Below are positions 53,414-62,185 of a stretch of 64,000 bases of DNA, piece by piece. The notes under the pieces were generated by a model that made no database searches, was not told the origin of the DNA, and saw only the letters and a program-made list of their open reading frames with translations. The stretch comes from Methylomicrobium sp035916875 (GTDB lineage Bacteria > Pseudomonadota > Gammaproteobacteria > Methylococcales > Methylomonadaceae): NCBI RefSeq assembly GCF_035916875.1, contig NZ_JAXUHN010000086.1, forward strand, positions 31,402 to 95,401, in the 5' to 3' direction. Numbering within the stretch: the first letter of the stretch is position 1; each line of letters begins with the position of its first letter. The translations under genes were made by a program, and so were the position numbers.

Positions 53414-54730
53414 TTATTTTTTCAAATTGGCTTTCTTCATCAGACCTTCGTACTGATGAGACATGATATGGGTTTGCATTTGTGAGATGAAATCCATAAC
53501 AACGACCACGATAATCAGGAGTGATGTACCGCCAAAATAAAAAGGCACGTTCCAATAAAGAATCAAAAACTCAGGCAGCAAACATACCAAGGTAATATAG
53601 AAAGCTCCGATCAACGTCAGCCGTGTCATTACCTTGTCTATGTAGGCGCTCGTTTGAATGCCCGGCCGAATGCCGGGCAGAAAGGCGCCTGATTTCTTCA
53701 GATTTTCGGCGGTTTCTTTTGAATTGAATACCAATGCGGTATAGAAAAAACAAAAGAAGATAATCGCGGCCGCGTAAAACATCACATATACAGGCTGGCC
53801 CGGCGACAACATTGTCGCGACATCACGCAACCAGGTTAATCCTTCACTATTGCCGAACCAGTTTGCAACGGTGGCCGGAAACAAAATGATGCTTGATGCG
53901 AAAATGGGAGGAATAACACCAGCCATGTTCAGCTTCAAAGGCAAAAAGCTGTTTTGCCCAGCATACATCTTGCGTCCTTGCTGTCTTTTCGGATAGTTTA
54001 TCAGGATTCGGCGCTGCCCTCTTTCGACGAAAACCACGATCGCGGTCACCGCAAGCGTAATCAAGAACAGCAGAATAATGAATCCACCATTCATTTCGCC
54101 GGTCCTGGCCAGCTCAAGGGTTCCGCCTACCGCTTTTGGCAAACCGGAAACGATACCCGCAAAAATAATCATCGAGATGCCGTTACCGATACCACGTTCA
54201 GTGACCTGTTCCCCGAGCCACATCAAAAAAATGGTGCCGGTGACCAGCGTAATCGTGGTGATCGCGATAAAACCGGCACCTGGACTGATCACGACAGAAA
54301 GTCCGCCGGCGGTCTGATTCTGCAATGCGATCGAAATTCCGATCGCCTGAAAGGACGCCAATGCAACCGTTCCGTAGCGGGTATATTGCGAAATCTTCCG
54401 CCTGCCGGTTTCGCCTTCTTTCTTCATCTGCTCGACGGCAGGAATGATGATCGTCATCATCTGCATGATAATCGAAGCAGAGATATAAGGCATGATGCCA
54501 AGAGCAAACAAGCTTAACCGCATCAACGCGCCGCCCGAGAACATGTTGAACATATCCAGGATCGATCCGCTTTGCTGTTCGAACATGATTTGCAGTGCTT
54601 TTGGGTCAATCCCCGGCACTGGAATGTGCGAGCCGACCCGATACACGAAAAAAGCACCCAGAACGAACAAAAGTCGTGATTTCAGCTCGGACAAGCCGGC
54701 GGGTTTATTGGCTGATTCGTCTCTTGACAT
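53414..54730 (-). CDS. secY: Protein translocase subunit SecY
   Basis: A 438-residue ten-helix channel protein of the Sec translocon. Markers include RLLFVLGAFFVYRVGSHIPV, the plug region MFNMFSGGALMRLSLFALGI, MPYISASIIMQMM, GERQ-like WLGEQVTERGIGNGISMIIF, and RRILINYPKRQQGRKMY. It moves unfolded proteins across and into the inner membrane with SecE/SecG and SecA. It lies at its standard place between rplO and rpmJ. Confidence 0.98.
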   Translation of the reverse strand: MSRDESANKPAGLSELKSRLLFVLGAFFVYRVGSHIPVPGIDPKALQIMFEQQSGSILDMFNMFSGGALMRLSLFALGIMPYISASIIMQMMTIIIPAVEQMKKEGETGRRKISQYTRYGTVALASFQAIGISIALQNQTAGGLSVVISPGAGFIAITTITLVTGTIFLMWLGEQVTERGIGNGISMIIFAGIVSGLPKAVGGTLELARTGEMNGGFIILLFLITLAVTAIVVFVERGQRRILINYPKRQQGRKMYAGQNSFLPLKLNMAGVIPPIFASSIILFPATVANWFGNSEGLTWLRDVATMLSPGQPVYVMFYAAAIIFFCFFYTALVFNSKETAENLKKSGAFLPGIRPGIQTSAYIDKVMTRLTLIGAFYITLVCLLPEFLILYWNVPFYFGGTSLLIIVVVVMDFISQMQTHIMSHQYEGLMKKANLKK

Positions 54731-54736
54731 ACGAGA

Positions 54737-55171
54737 TTATTCCTCTACTTTGCCGCCAGCCGCTTGAATCGAAGCCAACGCTCCGCCTGTCACCTTCAGC
54801 CCTTTAAGGGTGATCGACCTGGAAATTTCGCCAGATTTGATTACCTTGACGGTTTTGGTGAAAACAGGGACGATGTTGCCGTCGATTAAGGTTTGCACAT
54901 CGATTACATCAGCTTGTAAGGCGTTAAGTTCGTTGAGGCGAACTTCAGCAGTAAACATCGCTTTATGTGACTTAAAGCCGATTTTCGGCAACCGGCGCTG
55001 CAAAGGCATCTGACCGCCTTCGAAACCGACTTTATGAAAACCGCCGCTTCTAGCTTTTTGTCCTTTATGCCCGCGTCCGCAGGTCTTACCCAAGGTGCTG
55101 CCGATACCGCGACCAACGCGTTTGGCTTTCTTGCGCGCTCCTACGCTCGCTTGAATCGTATTCAAAAACAT
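54737..55171 (-). CDS. rplO: 50S ribosomal protein L15
   Basis: A 144-residue L15 with the N-terminal Gly-rich extension GRGIGSTLGKTCGRGHKGQK, GFEGGQMPLQRRLPKIGFKS and the C-terminal ITLKGLKVTGGALASIQAAG. A late assembly protein of the large subunit. Its start overlaps the rpmD stop by one base. Confidence 0.97.
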   Translation of the reverse strand: MFLNTIQASVGARKKAKRVGRGIGSTLGKTCGRGHKGQKARSGGFHKVGFEGGQMPLQRRLPKIGFKSHKAMFTAEVRLNELNALQADVIDVQTLIDGNIVPVFTKTVKVIKSGEISRSITLKGLKVTGGALASIQAAGGKVEE

Positions 55172-55356
55172 TACCGCTCCTCGACTTTCAACATATAAGC
55201 GATTTTATTGATCATGCCTTTGTTTTCGGGAGTATTCAGCACTTCAACCGTTTGGTTGATCCTGCTTAACCCCAATCCTTTTAGACACGCCTGGTGTTTT
55301 GGCAAACGACCGTGTTTGCTCTTGGTCATAGTGACGCTGAGTTTATTGCTGGCCAT
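55171..55356 (-). CDS. rpmD: 50S ribosomal protein L30
   Basis: A 61-residue L30: KLSVTMTKSKHGRLPKHQAC, LKGLGLSRINQTVEVLNTPE and GMINKIAYMLKVEE. Three ATGs occur in tandem; I choose the third because AGGA then lies eight bases upstream. The earlier ones begin within or next to the rpsE stop. Confidence 0.95.
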   Translation of the reverse strand: MASNKLSVTMTKSKHGRLPKHQACLKGLGLSRINQTVEVLNTPENKGMINKIAYMLKVEER

Positions 55357-55358
55357 CA

Positions 55359-55868
55359 TCATTGTCCTAAAATCTGCTCAATCGACAAGCCACGCTTCGC
55401 GGCAATGTGATTCGGGTTATGCATCGAGGTCAGACCATTGATTGTTGCTCTAACCACGTTGATAGGATTGCTGGTGCCGATGCACTTGGCCAATACATTA
55501 TGAACGCCCACCACTTCGAATACCGCGCGCATCGCGCCACCGGCGATAATGCCGGTACCTTCGGAAGCCGGTTGCATATAAACCTTCGCGGCGCCGGTCG
55601 TATTCATGATCGGATATTGCAAGGTGTCGCCTTTCAATGGAACTTTTCGCATGTTTTTACGCGCTTGTTCCAGTGATTTTTGAATTGCGATCGGTACTTC
55701 ACGCGCCTTGCTGACGCCATATCCGACGCGGCCTTCGCCATCGCCGACCACGGTCAATGCGGTAAAACCGAAAACTCGTCCGCCTTTAACGACTTTTGCA
55801 ACGCGTCTAACTGAAACCAGTTTTTCCTGCAGGCCGTCTGTGCTGCCTTGTGTAGGTGCTGCTGCCAT
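55359..55868 (-). CDS. rpsE: 30S ribosomal protein S5
   Basis: A 169-residue S5 with LVSVRRVAKVVKGGRVFGFT, LTVVGDGEGRVGYGVSKARE, the PLKGDTLQYPI loop and AGGAMRAVFEVVGVHNVLAK. It contributes to decoding accuracy and mRNA unwinding at the small-subunit entrance. Spc operon position is standard. Confidence 0.98.
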   Translation of the reverse strand: MAAAPTQGSTDGLQEKLVSVRRVAKVVKGGRVFGFTALTVVGDGEGRVGYGVSKAREVPIAIQKSLEQARKNMRKVPLKGDTLQYPIMNTTGAAKVYMQPASEGTGIIAGGAMRAVFEVVGVHNVLAKCIGTSNPINVVRATINGLTSMHNPNHIAAKRGLSIEQILGQ

Positions 55869-55877
55869 TGTTTTCCC

Positions 55878-56231
55878 CTAAAATTTCAAACCAGCTTCAC
55901 GCGCTGCATCAGCAAGCGCCTTGACACGGCCATGATACTTAAAACCAGAACGATCGAACGCGACCTCAGCGATACCAGCCGCAAGCGCACGCTCAGCAAT
56001 CGCCTTGCCGACTTCAGCCGCGGCTTTCACATTGCTGGTATTGCCGACCACTGTCTTGATCGCTGCCTGATTGGTCGAGGCGCTAGCCAAGGTCTGATTG
56101 CCGTCACCACTGATGATCTGGGCGTAGATATGCTGTGATGTTTTATGAATCGACAGGCGGGTTACGCCCAATCTTTTGATTTTGCTGCGCAGTTTCAACG
56201 CGCGCTTAATACGACTATTCTTCTTTTCCAT
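55878..56231 (-). CDS. rplR: 50S ribosomal protein L18
   Basis: A 117-residue L18 with RIKRALKLRSKIKRLGVTRL, SIHKTSQHIYAQII and FDRSGFKYHGRVKALADAAR. It binds 5S rRNA. I start at the ATG at 56231; the preceding in-frame codon is GTG. The resulting length equals that of E. coli. Confidence 0.97.
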   Translation of the reverse strand: MEKKNSRIKRALKLRSKIKRLGVTRLSIHKTSQHIYAQIISGDGNQTLASASTNQAAIKTVVGNTSNVKAAAEVGKAIAERALAAGIAEVAFDRSGFKYHGRVKALADAAREAGLKF

Positions 56232-56240
56232 CACGCTACC

Positions 56241-56774
56241 TTACTTCTTCTTAGCTTCTTTTCTGGCGACATTTTCATTCGCGTAACGTACGCCCTTGCC
56301 TTTGTATGGCTCGGGTGGACGATAGCCTCTGATTTTTGCCGCAACTTCACCGACCAACTGCTTGTCGTTTCCCTTAACCAAAATATCAGTCTGTGTTGGC
56401 GTTTCAACCGTGATGCCGTTAGGCACTTCAAAGTCGATAGGATGCGAATAACCCAATGCTAGGTTTAAAATGTTACCTTTGGCTTGGGCTCTGTAACCTA
56501 CACCAACCAGTGCCAGCTTCTTTTCATAGCCGGCGGATACACCGACAACCATATTACTGATCAAAGCGCGGGCAGTTCCGGCTTGTGCAGTCGCAACCTT
56601 ATCGTCTCTATTCCACTCCATTTGGATGGTTTTATCGACAACATTCACACCGATTGCTGAATTAAATTCATAGGACAACTGACCCTTGCCTCCCTTCACG
56701 GTCAGGTTGTTTCCATCGAGTTTGACGTCCACGCCTTGTGGAATCGTCACTGGGGCTTTTGCAATTCTTGACAT
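56241..56774 (-). CDS. rplF: 50S ribosomal protein L6
   Basis: A 177-residue L6 starting SRIAKAPVTIPQGVDVKLDG, with NMVVGVSAGYEKKLALVGVG, YRAQAKGNILNLALGYSHPI and the C-terminal signature RGYRPPEPYKGKGVRYANE. It lies near the factor-binding centre of the large subunit. Confidence 0.98.
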   Translation of the reverse strand: MSRIAKAPVTIPQGVDVKLDGNNLTVKGGKGQLSYEFNSAIGVNVVDKTIQMEWNRDDKVATAQAGTARALISNMVVGVSAGYEKKLALVGVGYRAQAKGNILNLALGYSHPIDFEVPNGITVETPTQTDILVKGNDKQLVGEVAAKIRGYRPPEPYKGKGVRYANENVARKEAKKK

Positions 56775-56786
56775 ATCAGGCCTACA

Positions 56787-57182
56787 TTAACAAACGGTAC
56801 AAAGAACTTCACCGCCATGTCCAATTGCACGAGCAGCTCGATCGGTCATTACACCATTGGATGTTGATACAATAGCAATACCCAATCCGCCAAGAACTTT
56901 CGGCAGCTCATCTTTAGACTTGTAGATGCGCAAACCGGGTCTGCTTACTCTTTTGATATTCTCGATTACAGGCGCGCCCCTGTAGTATTTCAACACGATC
57001 GTCATATCGGTATGGTTACCGACTGTTTCAGTGCTGTAATCGGTAATGTATCCTTCTTCCTTCAACACTTTCGCTATCGCGACTTTCAGTTTTGAAGAGG
57101 GTTGTTTAACTATTTTTTTGCCAGCAGCTTGACCGTTTCTGATCCGGGTCAGCATATCTGCAATAGGGTCTGTCATACTCAT
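56787..57182 (-). CDS. rpsH: 30S ribosomal protein S8
   Basis: A 131-residue S8 with MTDPIADMLTRIRNGQAAGK, SSKLKVAIAKVLKEEGYI, RVSRPGLRIYKSKDELPKVL and GLGIAIVSTSNGVMTDRAAR. It binds 16S rRNA and, in E. coli, represses spc translation at the rplE leader. GGAG lies nine bases upstream of the start. Confidence 0.98.
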   Translation of the reverse strand: MSMTDPIADMLTRIRNGQAAGKKIVKQPSSKLKVAIAKVLKEEGYITDYSTETVGNHTDMTIVLKYYRGAPVIENIKRVSRPGLRIYKSKDELPKVLGGLGIAIVSTSNGVMTDRAARAIGHGGEVLCTVC

Positions 57183-57212
57183 TTTTCAATCTCCAAACAT
57201 GATCCAGCAATA

Positions 57213-57518
57213 TTACCAGCTAGCCTTAACTAGGCCTGGCACATCGCCGCGCATCGTGGCCTCTCTCAACTTATTGCGGCTGAGACCAAACTTACGGTAG
57301 TAACCATGCGGGCGGCCCGTCAAATTACAACGGTTACGCACCCTAGAGACACTGGAGTCTCTCGGCAGTTTTTGCAGTTGCAGTGCTGCTGCTTCTTTTT
57401 CTTCGAACGTAGAATTTGGATTTCTGATCGCTTCTTTCAAAGACTTGCGTTTTGCGCTGTATTTTTGCGCCAGTTTTTTACGCTTGTCTTCCCGCGCTAT
57501 CATTGACTTCTTCGCCAT
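57213..57518 (-). CDS. rpsN: 30S ribosomal protein S14
   Basis: A 101-residue S14 of the long, zinc-free type: AKKSMIAREDKRKKLAQKYS, then LPRDSSVSRVRNRCNLTGRP and HGYYRKFGLSRNKLREATMR. The CxxC pairs of zinc-type S14 are absent. It sits in the head of the small subunit. Confidence 0.98.
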   Translation of the reverse strand: MAKKSMIAREDKRKKLAQKYSAKRKSLKEAIRNPNSTFEEKEAAALQLQKLPRDSSVSRVRNRCNLTGRPHGYYRKFGLSRNKLREATMRGDVPGLVKASW

Positions 57519-57530
57519 ACCAATATCGCC

Positions 57531-58070
57531 TTAATTCTTAAATGGAAAATTGAACTGCTTGAGCAGCGCCAGGCCTTCTTCATTGGTCTTGGCGGTGGTC
57601 GTGATGGTAATGTCCATACCACGCAGCATATCGATCTTGTCGTAATCTATTTCAGGGAAGATGATTTGTTCCTTCACACCCATCGAATAGTTACCGCGGC
57701 CATCGAAGCTTTTCGAGTTCAAGCCTCTAAAGTCGCGGATACGCGGAATGGCGATATTGATCAAACGATCCAGAAATTCATACATTCTGTCGCTACGCAA
57801 AGTGACCTTGCAGCCGATCGGCACATCGTCACGAATTTTGAAACCCGCAATCGATTTTCTAGCCAACGTAATGACCGGTTTTTGACCGGAAATCTTTTCC
57901 ATATCGGCAACCGCAGCCTGCAGGATTTTCTTGTCTGCAATCGCTTCGCCGACACCCATGTTCAAGGTGATTTTAGTAATACGTGGTGCCTGCATGATCG
58001 ATTTGTAGCCGAATTGCTGCACCAGCGCAGGTAAAATTCTTTCTTTGTATTCTGTTTGTAGTCTAGCCAT
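57531..58070 (-). CDS. rplE: 50S ribosomal protein L5
   Basis: A 179-residue L5 with APRITKITLNMGVGEAIADK, GQKPVITLARKSIAGFKIRD, IGCKVTLRSDRMYEFLDRLI and FPEIDYDKIDMLRGMDITIT. It binds 5S rRNA and contacts the P-site tRNA. Confidence 0.98.
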   Translation of the reverse strand: MARLQTEYKERILPALVQQFGYKSIMQAPRITKITLNMGVGEAIADKKILQAAVADMEKISGQKPVITLARKSIAGFKIRDDVPIGCKVTLRSDRMYEFLDRLINIAIPRIRDFRGLNSKSFDGRGNYSMGVKEQIIFPEIDYDKIDMLRGMDITITTTAKTNEEGLALLKQFNFPFKN

Positions 58071-58081
58071 GATATGTCACC

Positions 58082-58399
58082 TTACGCATCAATAACTTCG
58101 TTCGTGGACTTGAAATATCTGACTTTTTTACCGTCGTCCAGGAACTTGATGCCTACGCGATCCGCTTTTTTGGTCGCGGGGTTATAAAGTCCGATATTGG
58201 AAATATGGATAGGCATGTCTTTCGTGACAATACCGCCCGTTACGCCCGCATTCGGATTTGGCTTTTGACTCTTTTTGACTTGGTTGATACCTTCAACCAG
58301 GACTTTATCATCTTTCAGAACCTTGGTTACGCGGCCGCTCTTACCTTTGTCTTTACCGGTGCGAACGATAACGTCATCGCCTTTTCTAATTTTTTGCAT
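58082..58399 (-). CDS. rplX: 50S ribosomal protein L24
   Basis: A 105-residue L24 with the KOW motif in KIRKGDDVIVRTGKDKGKSG, then KSQKPNPNAGVTGGIVTKDM and HISNIGLYNPATKKADRVG. The ATG at 58399 is chosen; an in-frame TTG six bases upstream would add two residues. It is an early assembly initiator of the large subunit. Confidence 0.97.
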   Translation of the reverse strand: MQKIRKGDDVIVRTGKDKGKSGRVTKVLKDDKVLVEGINQVKKSQKPNPNAGVTGGIVTKDMPIHISNIGLYNPATKKADRVGIKFLDDGKKVRYFKSTNEVIDA

Positions 58400-58413
58400 C
58401 GTCAAACCCTACC

Positions 58414-58782
58414 TTATAGTACTTCAGGAGCCAGTGAGATAATCTTCATAAATTTCTCACCTCGGAGTTCACGGGTAACAGGCCCGAAGATACGGGTTCC
58501 CAATGGCTGCAAGTTATTATTTAGAATGACGGCGGCATTGTCGTCAAAGCGAATGACGGAGCCATCGGGTCTACGCACGCCTTTACAGGTTCTGACGACC
58601 AGAGCGTTATAAACCTCGCCTTTTTTTACTCTTCCGCGCGGAATCGCATCTTTGATACTGACTTTGATAATATCGCCAATATTCGCATAGCGTCGGTGCG
58701 AACCGCCGAGTACTTTGATACACATGACCTTTTTTGCGCCGCTGTTGTCGGCTACGTCAAGGTTAGTTTGCATCTGAATCAT
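58414..58782 (-). CDS. rplN: 50S ribosomal protein L14
   Basis: A 122-residue L14 beginning MIQMQTNLDVADNSGAKKVM, with GDIIKVSIKDAIPRGRVKKG and TRIFGPVTRELRGEKFMKII. It forms part of the intersubunit bridge region. Confidence 0.98.
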   Translation of the reverse strand: MIQMQTNLDVADNSGAKKVMCIKVLGGSHRRYANIGDIIKVSIKDAIPRGRVKKGEVYNALVVRTCKGVRRPDGSVIRFDDNAAVILNNNLQPLGTRIFGPVTRELRGEKFMKIISLAPEVL

Positions 58783-58821
58783 GATAAATTCCCAGTTTTC
58801 TTCAAATAAGGTTTGTGCTAT

Positions 58822-59085
58822 TTATTTGTTAGCACTTTCTAACACTTCCACCAGTTTGAAAGTTTTATGTCTTGACATTGGCCGGCATGAAGCAATCGAT
58901 ACGACATCGCCTTCCTGGCAAACGTTGTTTTCATCATGCGCCATCATCTTGGTAGATTTTTTGATATATTTGCCGTAAACCGGGTGCTTCACAACCCGCT
59001 CAACCAGAACGGTAATGGTTTTATCCATCTTGTTGCTGACAACACGTCCGGTAATCGTCCGAACTTTGGTTTGATTTTCGCTCAT
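58822..59085 (-). CDS. rpsQ: 30S ribosomal protein S17
   Basis: An 87-residue S17 with RTITGRVVSNKMDKTITVLV, HPVYGKYIKKSTKMMAHDE and ASCRPMSRHKTFKLVEVLES. It binds 16S rRNA early in small-subunit assembly. It follows rpmC by two bases. Confidence 0.98.
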   Translation of the reverse strand: MSENQTKVRTITGRVVSNKMDKTITVLVERVVKHPVYGKYIKKSTKMMAHDENNVCQEGDVVSIASCRPMSRHKTFKLVEVLESANK

Positions 59086-59087
59086 GC

Positions 59088-59279
59088 TTATGCGCCTGCT
59101 TTTTCGTTCAATACGGTCTGAATCCTGGCCATCTCACGGCGAACTCTTTTCACCTCGGACGGCTTGGCCAATTGACCGGTGCTTGTTTGCATTCTCAAAT
59201 TAAAACGCTCGCGCGCCAAATCGAGCAATAACGAATTCAGTTCGTCTTTGGTTTTATGGCGTAATTCTGTTGCTTTCAT
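59088..59279 (-). CDS. rpmC: 50S ribosomal protein L29
   Basis: A 63-residue helical L29: KATELRHKTKDELNSLLLDL, ARERFNLRMQTSTGQLAKPS and VRREMARIQTVLNEK. It lies at the exit-tunnel rim. Its start overlaps the rplP stop. Confidence 0.97.
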   Translation of the reverse strand: MKATELRHKTKDELNSLLLDLARERFNLRMQTSTGQLAKPSEVKRVRREMARIQTVLNEKAGA

Positions 59280-59692
59280 TACATTATTGTCCGCGCGGTA
59301 AACAGTGTTTTCAATGGAAGCTTTGCCGCCGCCAGGGTAAATGCTTCCCGTGCCAGCTCTTCACTCACACCCTGAATTTCATAGAGCATCGTTCCAGGTC
59401 TGATTTGAGCAACCCAGTATTCTACACTACCTTTACCTTTTCCCATACGAACTTCTAAAGGTTTTTTCGTAATCGGTTTATCCGGGAAGATTCGGATCCA
59501 GATTTTTCCGCCCCGCTTAACGTGCCGGGTGATCGCTCGACGGCCGGCTTCGATTTGCCGTGCGGTCAAACGGCCGCGGGTCACCGATTTTAAGCCGAAG
59601 TCGCCGAAGCTGACGGATGAACCACGTACAGCAACGCCGTTGTTTCTGCCTTTGTGCTGTTTACGAAATTTTGTTCTTTTCGGTTGAAGCAT
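59279..59692 (-). CDS. rplP: 50S ribosomal protein L16
   Basis: A 137-residue L16 with MLQPKRTKFRKQHKGRNNG, ARQIEAGRRAITRHVKRGGK, IWIRIFPDKPITKKPLEVRM and the GKGKGSVEYWVAQIRPGTML loop, whose arginine is a hydroxylation site in E. coli. It helps to position the A-site tRNA. Confidence 0.98.
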   Translation of the reverse strand: MLQPKRTKFRKQHKGRNNGVAVRGSSVSFGDFGLKSVTRGRLTARQIEAGRRAITRHVKRGGKIWIRIFPDKPITKKPLEVRMGKGKGSVEYWVAQIRPGTMLYEIQGVSEELAREAFTLAAAKLPLKTLFTARTIM

Positions 59693-59708
59693 GTCTCTAT
59701 CCCTTCAA

Positions 59709-60380
59709 CTATTTCTTGGTTTCAGAATTGATCGCGGCAAGATGCGCATCCATGTCGAATACTTCACCTTTGAAGATCCAGACCTTGATGCCGATCACAC
59801 CATAAGTTGTTTTTGCTTCCGCAGTCGCATAATCGATATCAGCGCGCAAGGTATGCAGAGGCACGCGGCCTTCGCGGTACCACTCGCTACGCGCGATTTC
59901 GGCGCCATTCAGACGTCCGCCGACATTGATCTTGATGCCTTCAGCGCCAAGACGCATCGTGTTGGTCACGGCGCGTTTCATTGCGCGACGATACATGATC
60001 CGTTTTTCGAGCTGCTGAGCGACGCCTTCTGCAACCAGTTGTGCGTCGAGTTCAGGCTTTCTGATTTCTTCGACGTTCAATTGCACCGGAATGCCCATCA
60101 TTCTTGAAACTTCCTGTTTCAAGACTTCGATGTCTTCACCTTTCTTACCGATCACGATACCTGGCCGTGCGGTGTGAATCGTGATGTGCGCATTGTTGGC
60201 CGGGCGGTTGATTTGAATCCGGCTGACCGACGCATGCGCCAATTTCTTTTTGATATAGTCTCTAACTTGCAAATCCTGATGCAGAAAGACCGAATAATCC
60301 TGGTTATTTGCAAACCATCTGGAATTCCAATCCTTCACGATGCCCAGGCGGATGCCTATTGGATGTACTTTTTGACCCAT
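59709..60380 (-). CDS. rpsC: 30S ribosomal protein S3
   Basis: A 223-residue S3 with GQKVHPIGIRLGIVKDWNSR, the KH RNA-binding motif ARPGIVIGKKGEDIEVLKQE and the C-terminal REGRVPLHTLRADIDYATAE. It lies at the mRNA entrance of the small subunit. Confidence 0.98.
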   Translation of the reverse strand: MGQKVHPIGIRLGIVKDWNSRWFANNQDYSVFLHQDLQVRDYIKKKLAHASVSRIQINRPANNAHITIHTARPGIVIGKKGEDIEVLKQEVSRMMGIPVQLNVEEIRKPELDAQLVAEGVAQQLEKRIMYRRAMKRAVTNTMRLGAEGIKINVGGRLNGAEIARSEWYREGRVPLHTLRADIDYATAEAKTTYGVIGIKVWIFKGEVFDMDAHLAAINSETKK

Positions 60381-60389
60381 TGTCTACCC

Positions 60390-60725
60390 CTACTCGTTCT
60401 CTGCGACTTTAACTGTGATATGGCAGGTTCTTTTCAGGATATGGTTTGCACGTCCTTTAGCTCTTGCCTTAAATCTTTTCAAGGTCGCCCCTTCATTAAC
60501 ATAAACGGTAGACACTCTCAAATCATCAATATCGGCGCTGTCATTGTTTTCAGCATTGGCGATCGCGGATTCGAGCACTTTTTTGATGATCGCCGCGCCC
60601 TTCTTGGAGCTGAATTTCAATACGTTCAAAGCCTGATCAACCGGGAGTCCGCGAATTTGATCACCAACGAGCCGGGCTTTTTGCGCCGATAATGGCGCAT
60701 TACTTAATTTTGCACTGGTTTCCAT
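60390..60725 (-). CDS. rplV: 50S ribosomal protein L22
   Basis: A 111-residue L22 with LSAQKARLVGDQIRGLPVDQ, AIIKKVLESAIANAENND and RFKARAKGRANHILKRTCHI. The last includes the beta-hairpin region lining the exit tunnel and contributing to macrolide response. Confidence 0.98.
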   Translation of the reverse strand: METSAKLSNAPLSAQKARLVGDQIRGLPVDQALNVLKFSSKKGAAIIKKVLESAIANAENNDSADIDDLRVSTVYVNEGATLKRFKARAKGRANHILKRTCHITVKVAENE

Positions 60726-60732
60726 CTCTCAC

Positions 60733-61005
60733 CTATTTGGATTTCTTGTCGGCCACATGGCCTTTGTATGTTCGAGTTGGGGCAAATTCGCCAAGCTTGT
60801 GACCGATCATATTCTCAGAAACGAGAACCGGAACATGAAGGCGTCCATTATGAACCGCAATGGTCAAACCCAACATATCGGGCACTATCATCGATCTTCT
60901 GGACCAGGTTTTAATTGGTTTCCGATTATTGCTGCTTACCGCATCTTCCACCTTCTTAATAAGGTGGTGATCAACAAAAGGACCTTTCTTAATTGAACGT
61001 GGCAC
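60733..61005 (-). CDS. rpsS: 30S ribosomal protein S19
   Basis: A 90-residue S19: PRSIKKGPFVDHHLIKKVED, IKTWSRRSMIVPDMLGLTIA and VSENMIGHKLGEFAPTRTYK. It forms a head complex with S13 near the A site. Confidence 0.98.
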   Translation of the reverse strand: MPRSIKKGPFVDHHLIKKVEDAVSSNNRKPIKTWSRRSMIVPDMLGLTIAVHNGRLHVPVLVSENMIGHKLGEFAPTRTYKGHVADKKSK

Positions 61006-61017
61006 GCTAATTCCTCA

Positions 61018-61845
61018 CTATTTTTGCTTACGGCGTCTGACGATCATATTGTCAGTCCGCTTGTTTTTTCTAGTCTTGTAGCCCTTGGTCGGCATACCCC
61101 ATGGTGAAACCGGATGTCTACCCCCGGAGGTACGGCCTTCGCCGCCACCGTGCGGGTGATCTACCGGATTCATAACCACACCGCGAACGGTTGGCCTGAC
61201 GCCGCGCCAACGGGTCGCACCCGCTTTACCCAAGGACGCCAGGTTATGCTCCGAATTGGACACTTCGCCAATCACAGCGCGGCAATCCGCCAGTACTTTG
61301 CGCATTTCACCGGAACGCAATCTCAATGTCGCATGAGCGCCATCCCGCGCAACCAATTGCGCCGAAGTGCCAGCGCTTCTGGCCAACTGCGCGCCTTTGC
61401 CTGGTTTTAGTTCGACGCAGTGAATGGTCGTACCCATCGGAATGTTACGCAACGGCATGCAGTTTCCTGGCTTAACCGGCACGGTTTCGGAAGAAAGCAC
61501 TTCCTGACCGACGGACAGACCTTTGGGAGCAATAATGTAACGGCGCTCGCCGTCTTTGAACAAGACCAGAGCGATATTCGCGGTCCGGTTCGGATCGTAC
61601 TCAAGACGCTCTACAACAGCCGGAATGTCGGTTTTATTTCTCTTAAAATCAATAATACGGTAGTGCTGCTTGTGACCACCGCCGACATGACGTGTTGTGA
61701 TACGCCCTTGGTTATTTCGACCCCCTGTTTTGCTGTTTTTATCCAGCAATGGTGCATGCGGCTTGCCTTTATGCAGATCGTCTGATTTGATCCGTACTAC
61801 AAACCGTGAACCTGGTGATGTCGGTTTTGACTTTACAATCGCCAT
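61018..61845 (-). CDS. rplB: 50S ribosomal protein L2
   Basis: A 275-residue L2 with NNQGRITTRHVGGGHKQHYR, DFKRNKTDIPAVVERLEYDP and RGVVMNPVDHPHGGGEGRTS, the latter carrying the conserved histidine near the peptidyl transferase centre. Needed for subunit association. Confidence 0.98.
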   Translation of the reverse strand: MAIVKSKPTSPGSRFVVRIKSDDLHKGKPHAPLLDKNSKTGGRNNQGRITTRHVGGGHKQHYRIIDFKRNKTDIPAVVERLEYDPNRTANIALVLFKDGERRYIIAPKGLSVGQEVLSSETVPVKPGNCMPLRNIPMGTTIHCVELKPGKGAQLARSAGTSAQLVARDGAHATLRLRSGEMRKVLADCRAVIGEVSNSEHNLASLGKAGATRWRGVRPTVRGVVMNPVDHPHGGGEGRTSGGRHPVSPWGMPTKGYKTRKNKRTDNMIVRRRKQK

Positions 61846-61885
61846 GTTAACTACCGTTTCCTAATTGATCTTTGTATCTAGTGAA

Positions 61886-62185
61886 TTAAGCCGCGGAAAA
61901 ATCGATGTCATGGCCGGGTTTCAGCTTGACATACGCCTTTTTCCAATCCGATTTTTTACCCAAGTTGCGACCGAAGCGTTTTTGCTTACCTTGCACATTC
62001 AGGACATTGACGTTGTCGACTTCGACATTGAACATCAATTCGACTGCATCCTTGATTTGCTTCTTGGTCGCTTGCTTCAATACTTTGAACGCAATGATCT
62101 TGTTAGCTTCTGCTTGCAGCGTGCTTTTTTCGGAAATGATCGGCGCGCGAAGGATCGTCGATAAATAATTTTGATGCGTACTCAT
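61886..62185 (-). CDS. rplW: 50S ribosomal protein L23
   Basis: A 99-residue L23 with APIISEKSTLQAEANKIIAF, KQIKDAVELMFNVEVDNVNV and GRNLGKKSDWKKAYVKLKPG. It docks trigger factor and SRP at the exit tunnel. Its start overlaps the rplD stop by four bases. Confidence 0.98.
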   Translation of the reverse strand: MSTHQNYLSTILRAPIISEKSTLQAEANKIIAFKVLKQATKKQIKDAVELMFNVEVDNVNVLNVQGKQKRFGRNLGKKSDWKKAYVKLKPGHDIDFSAA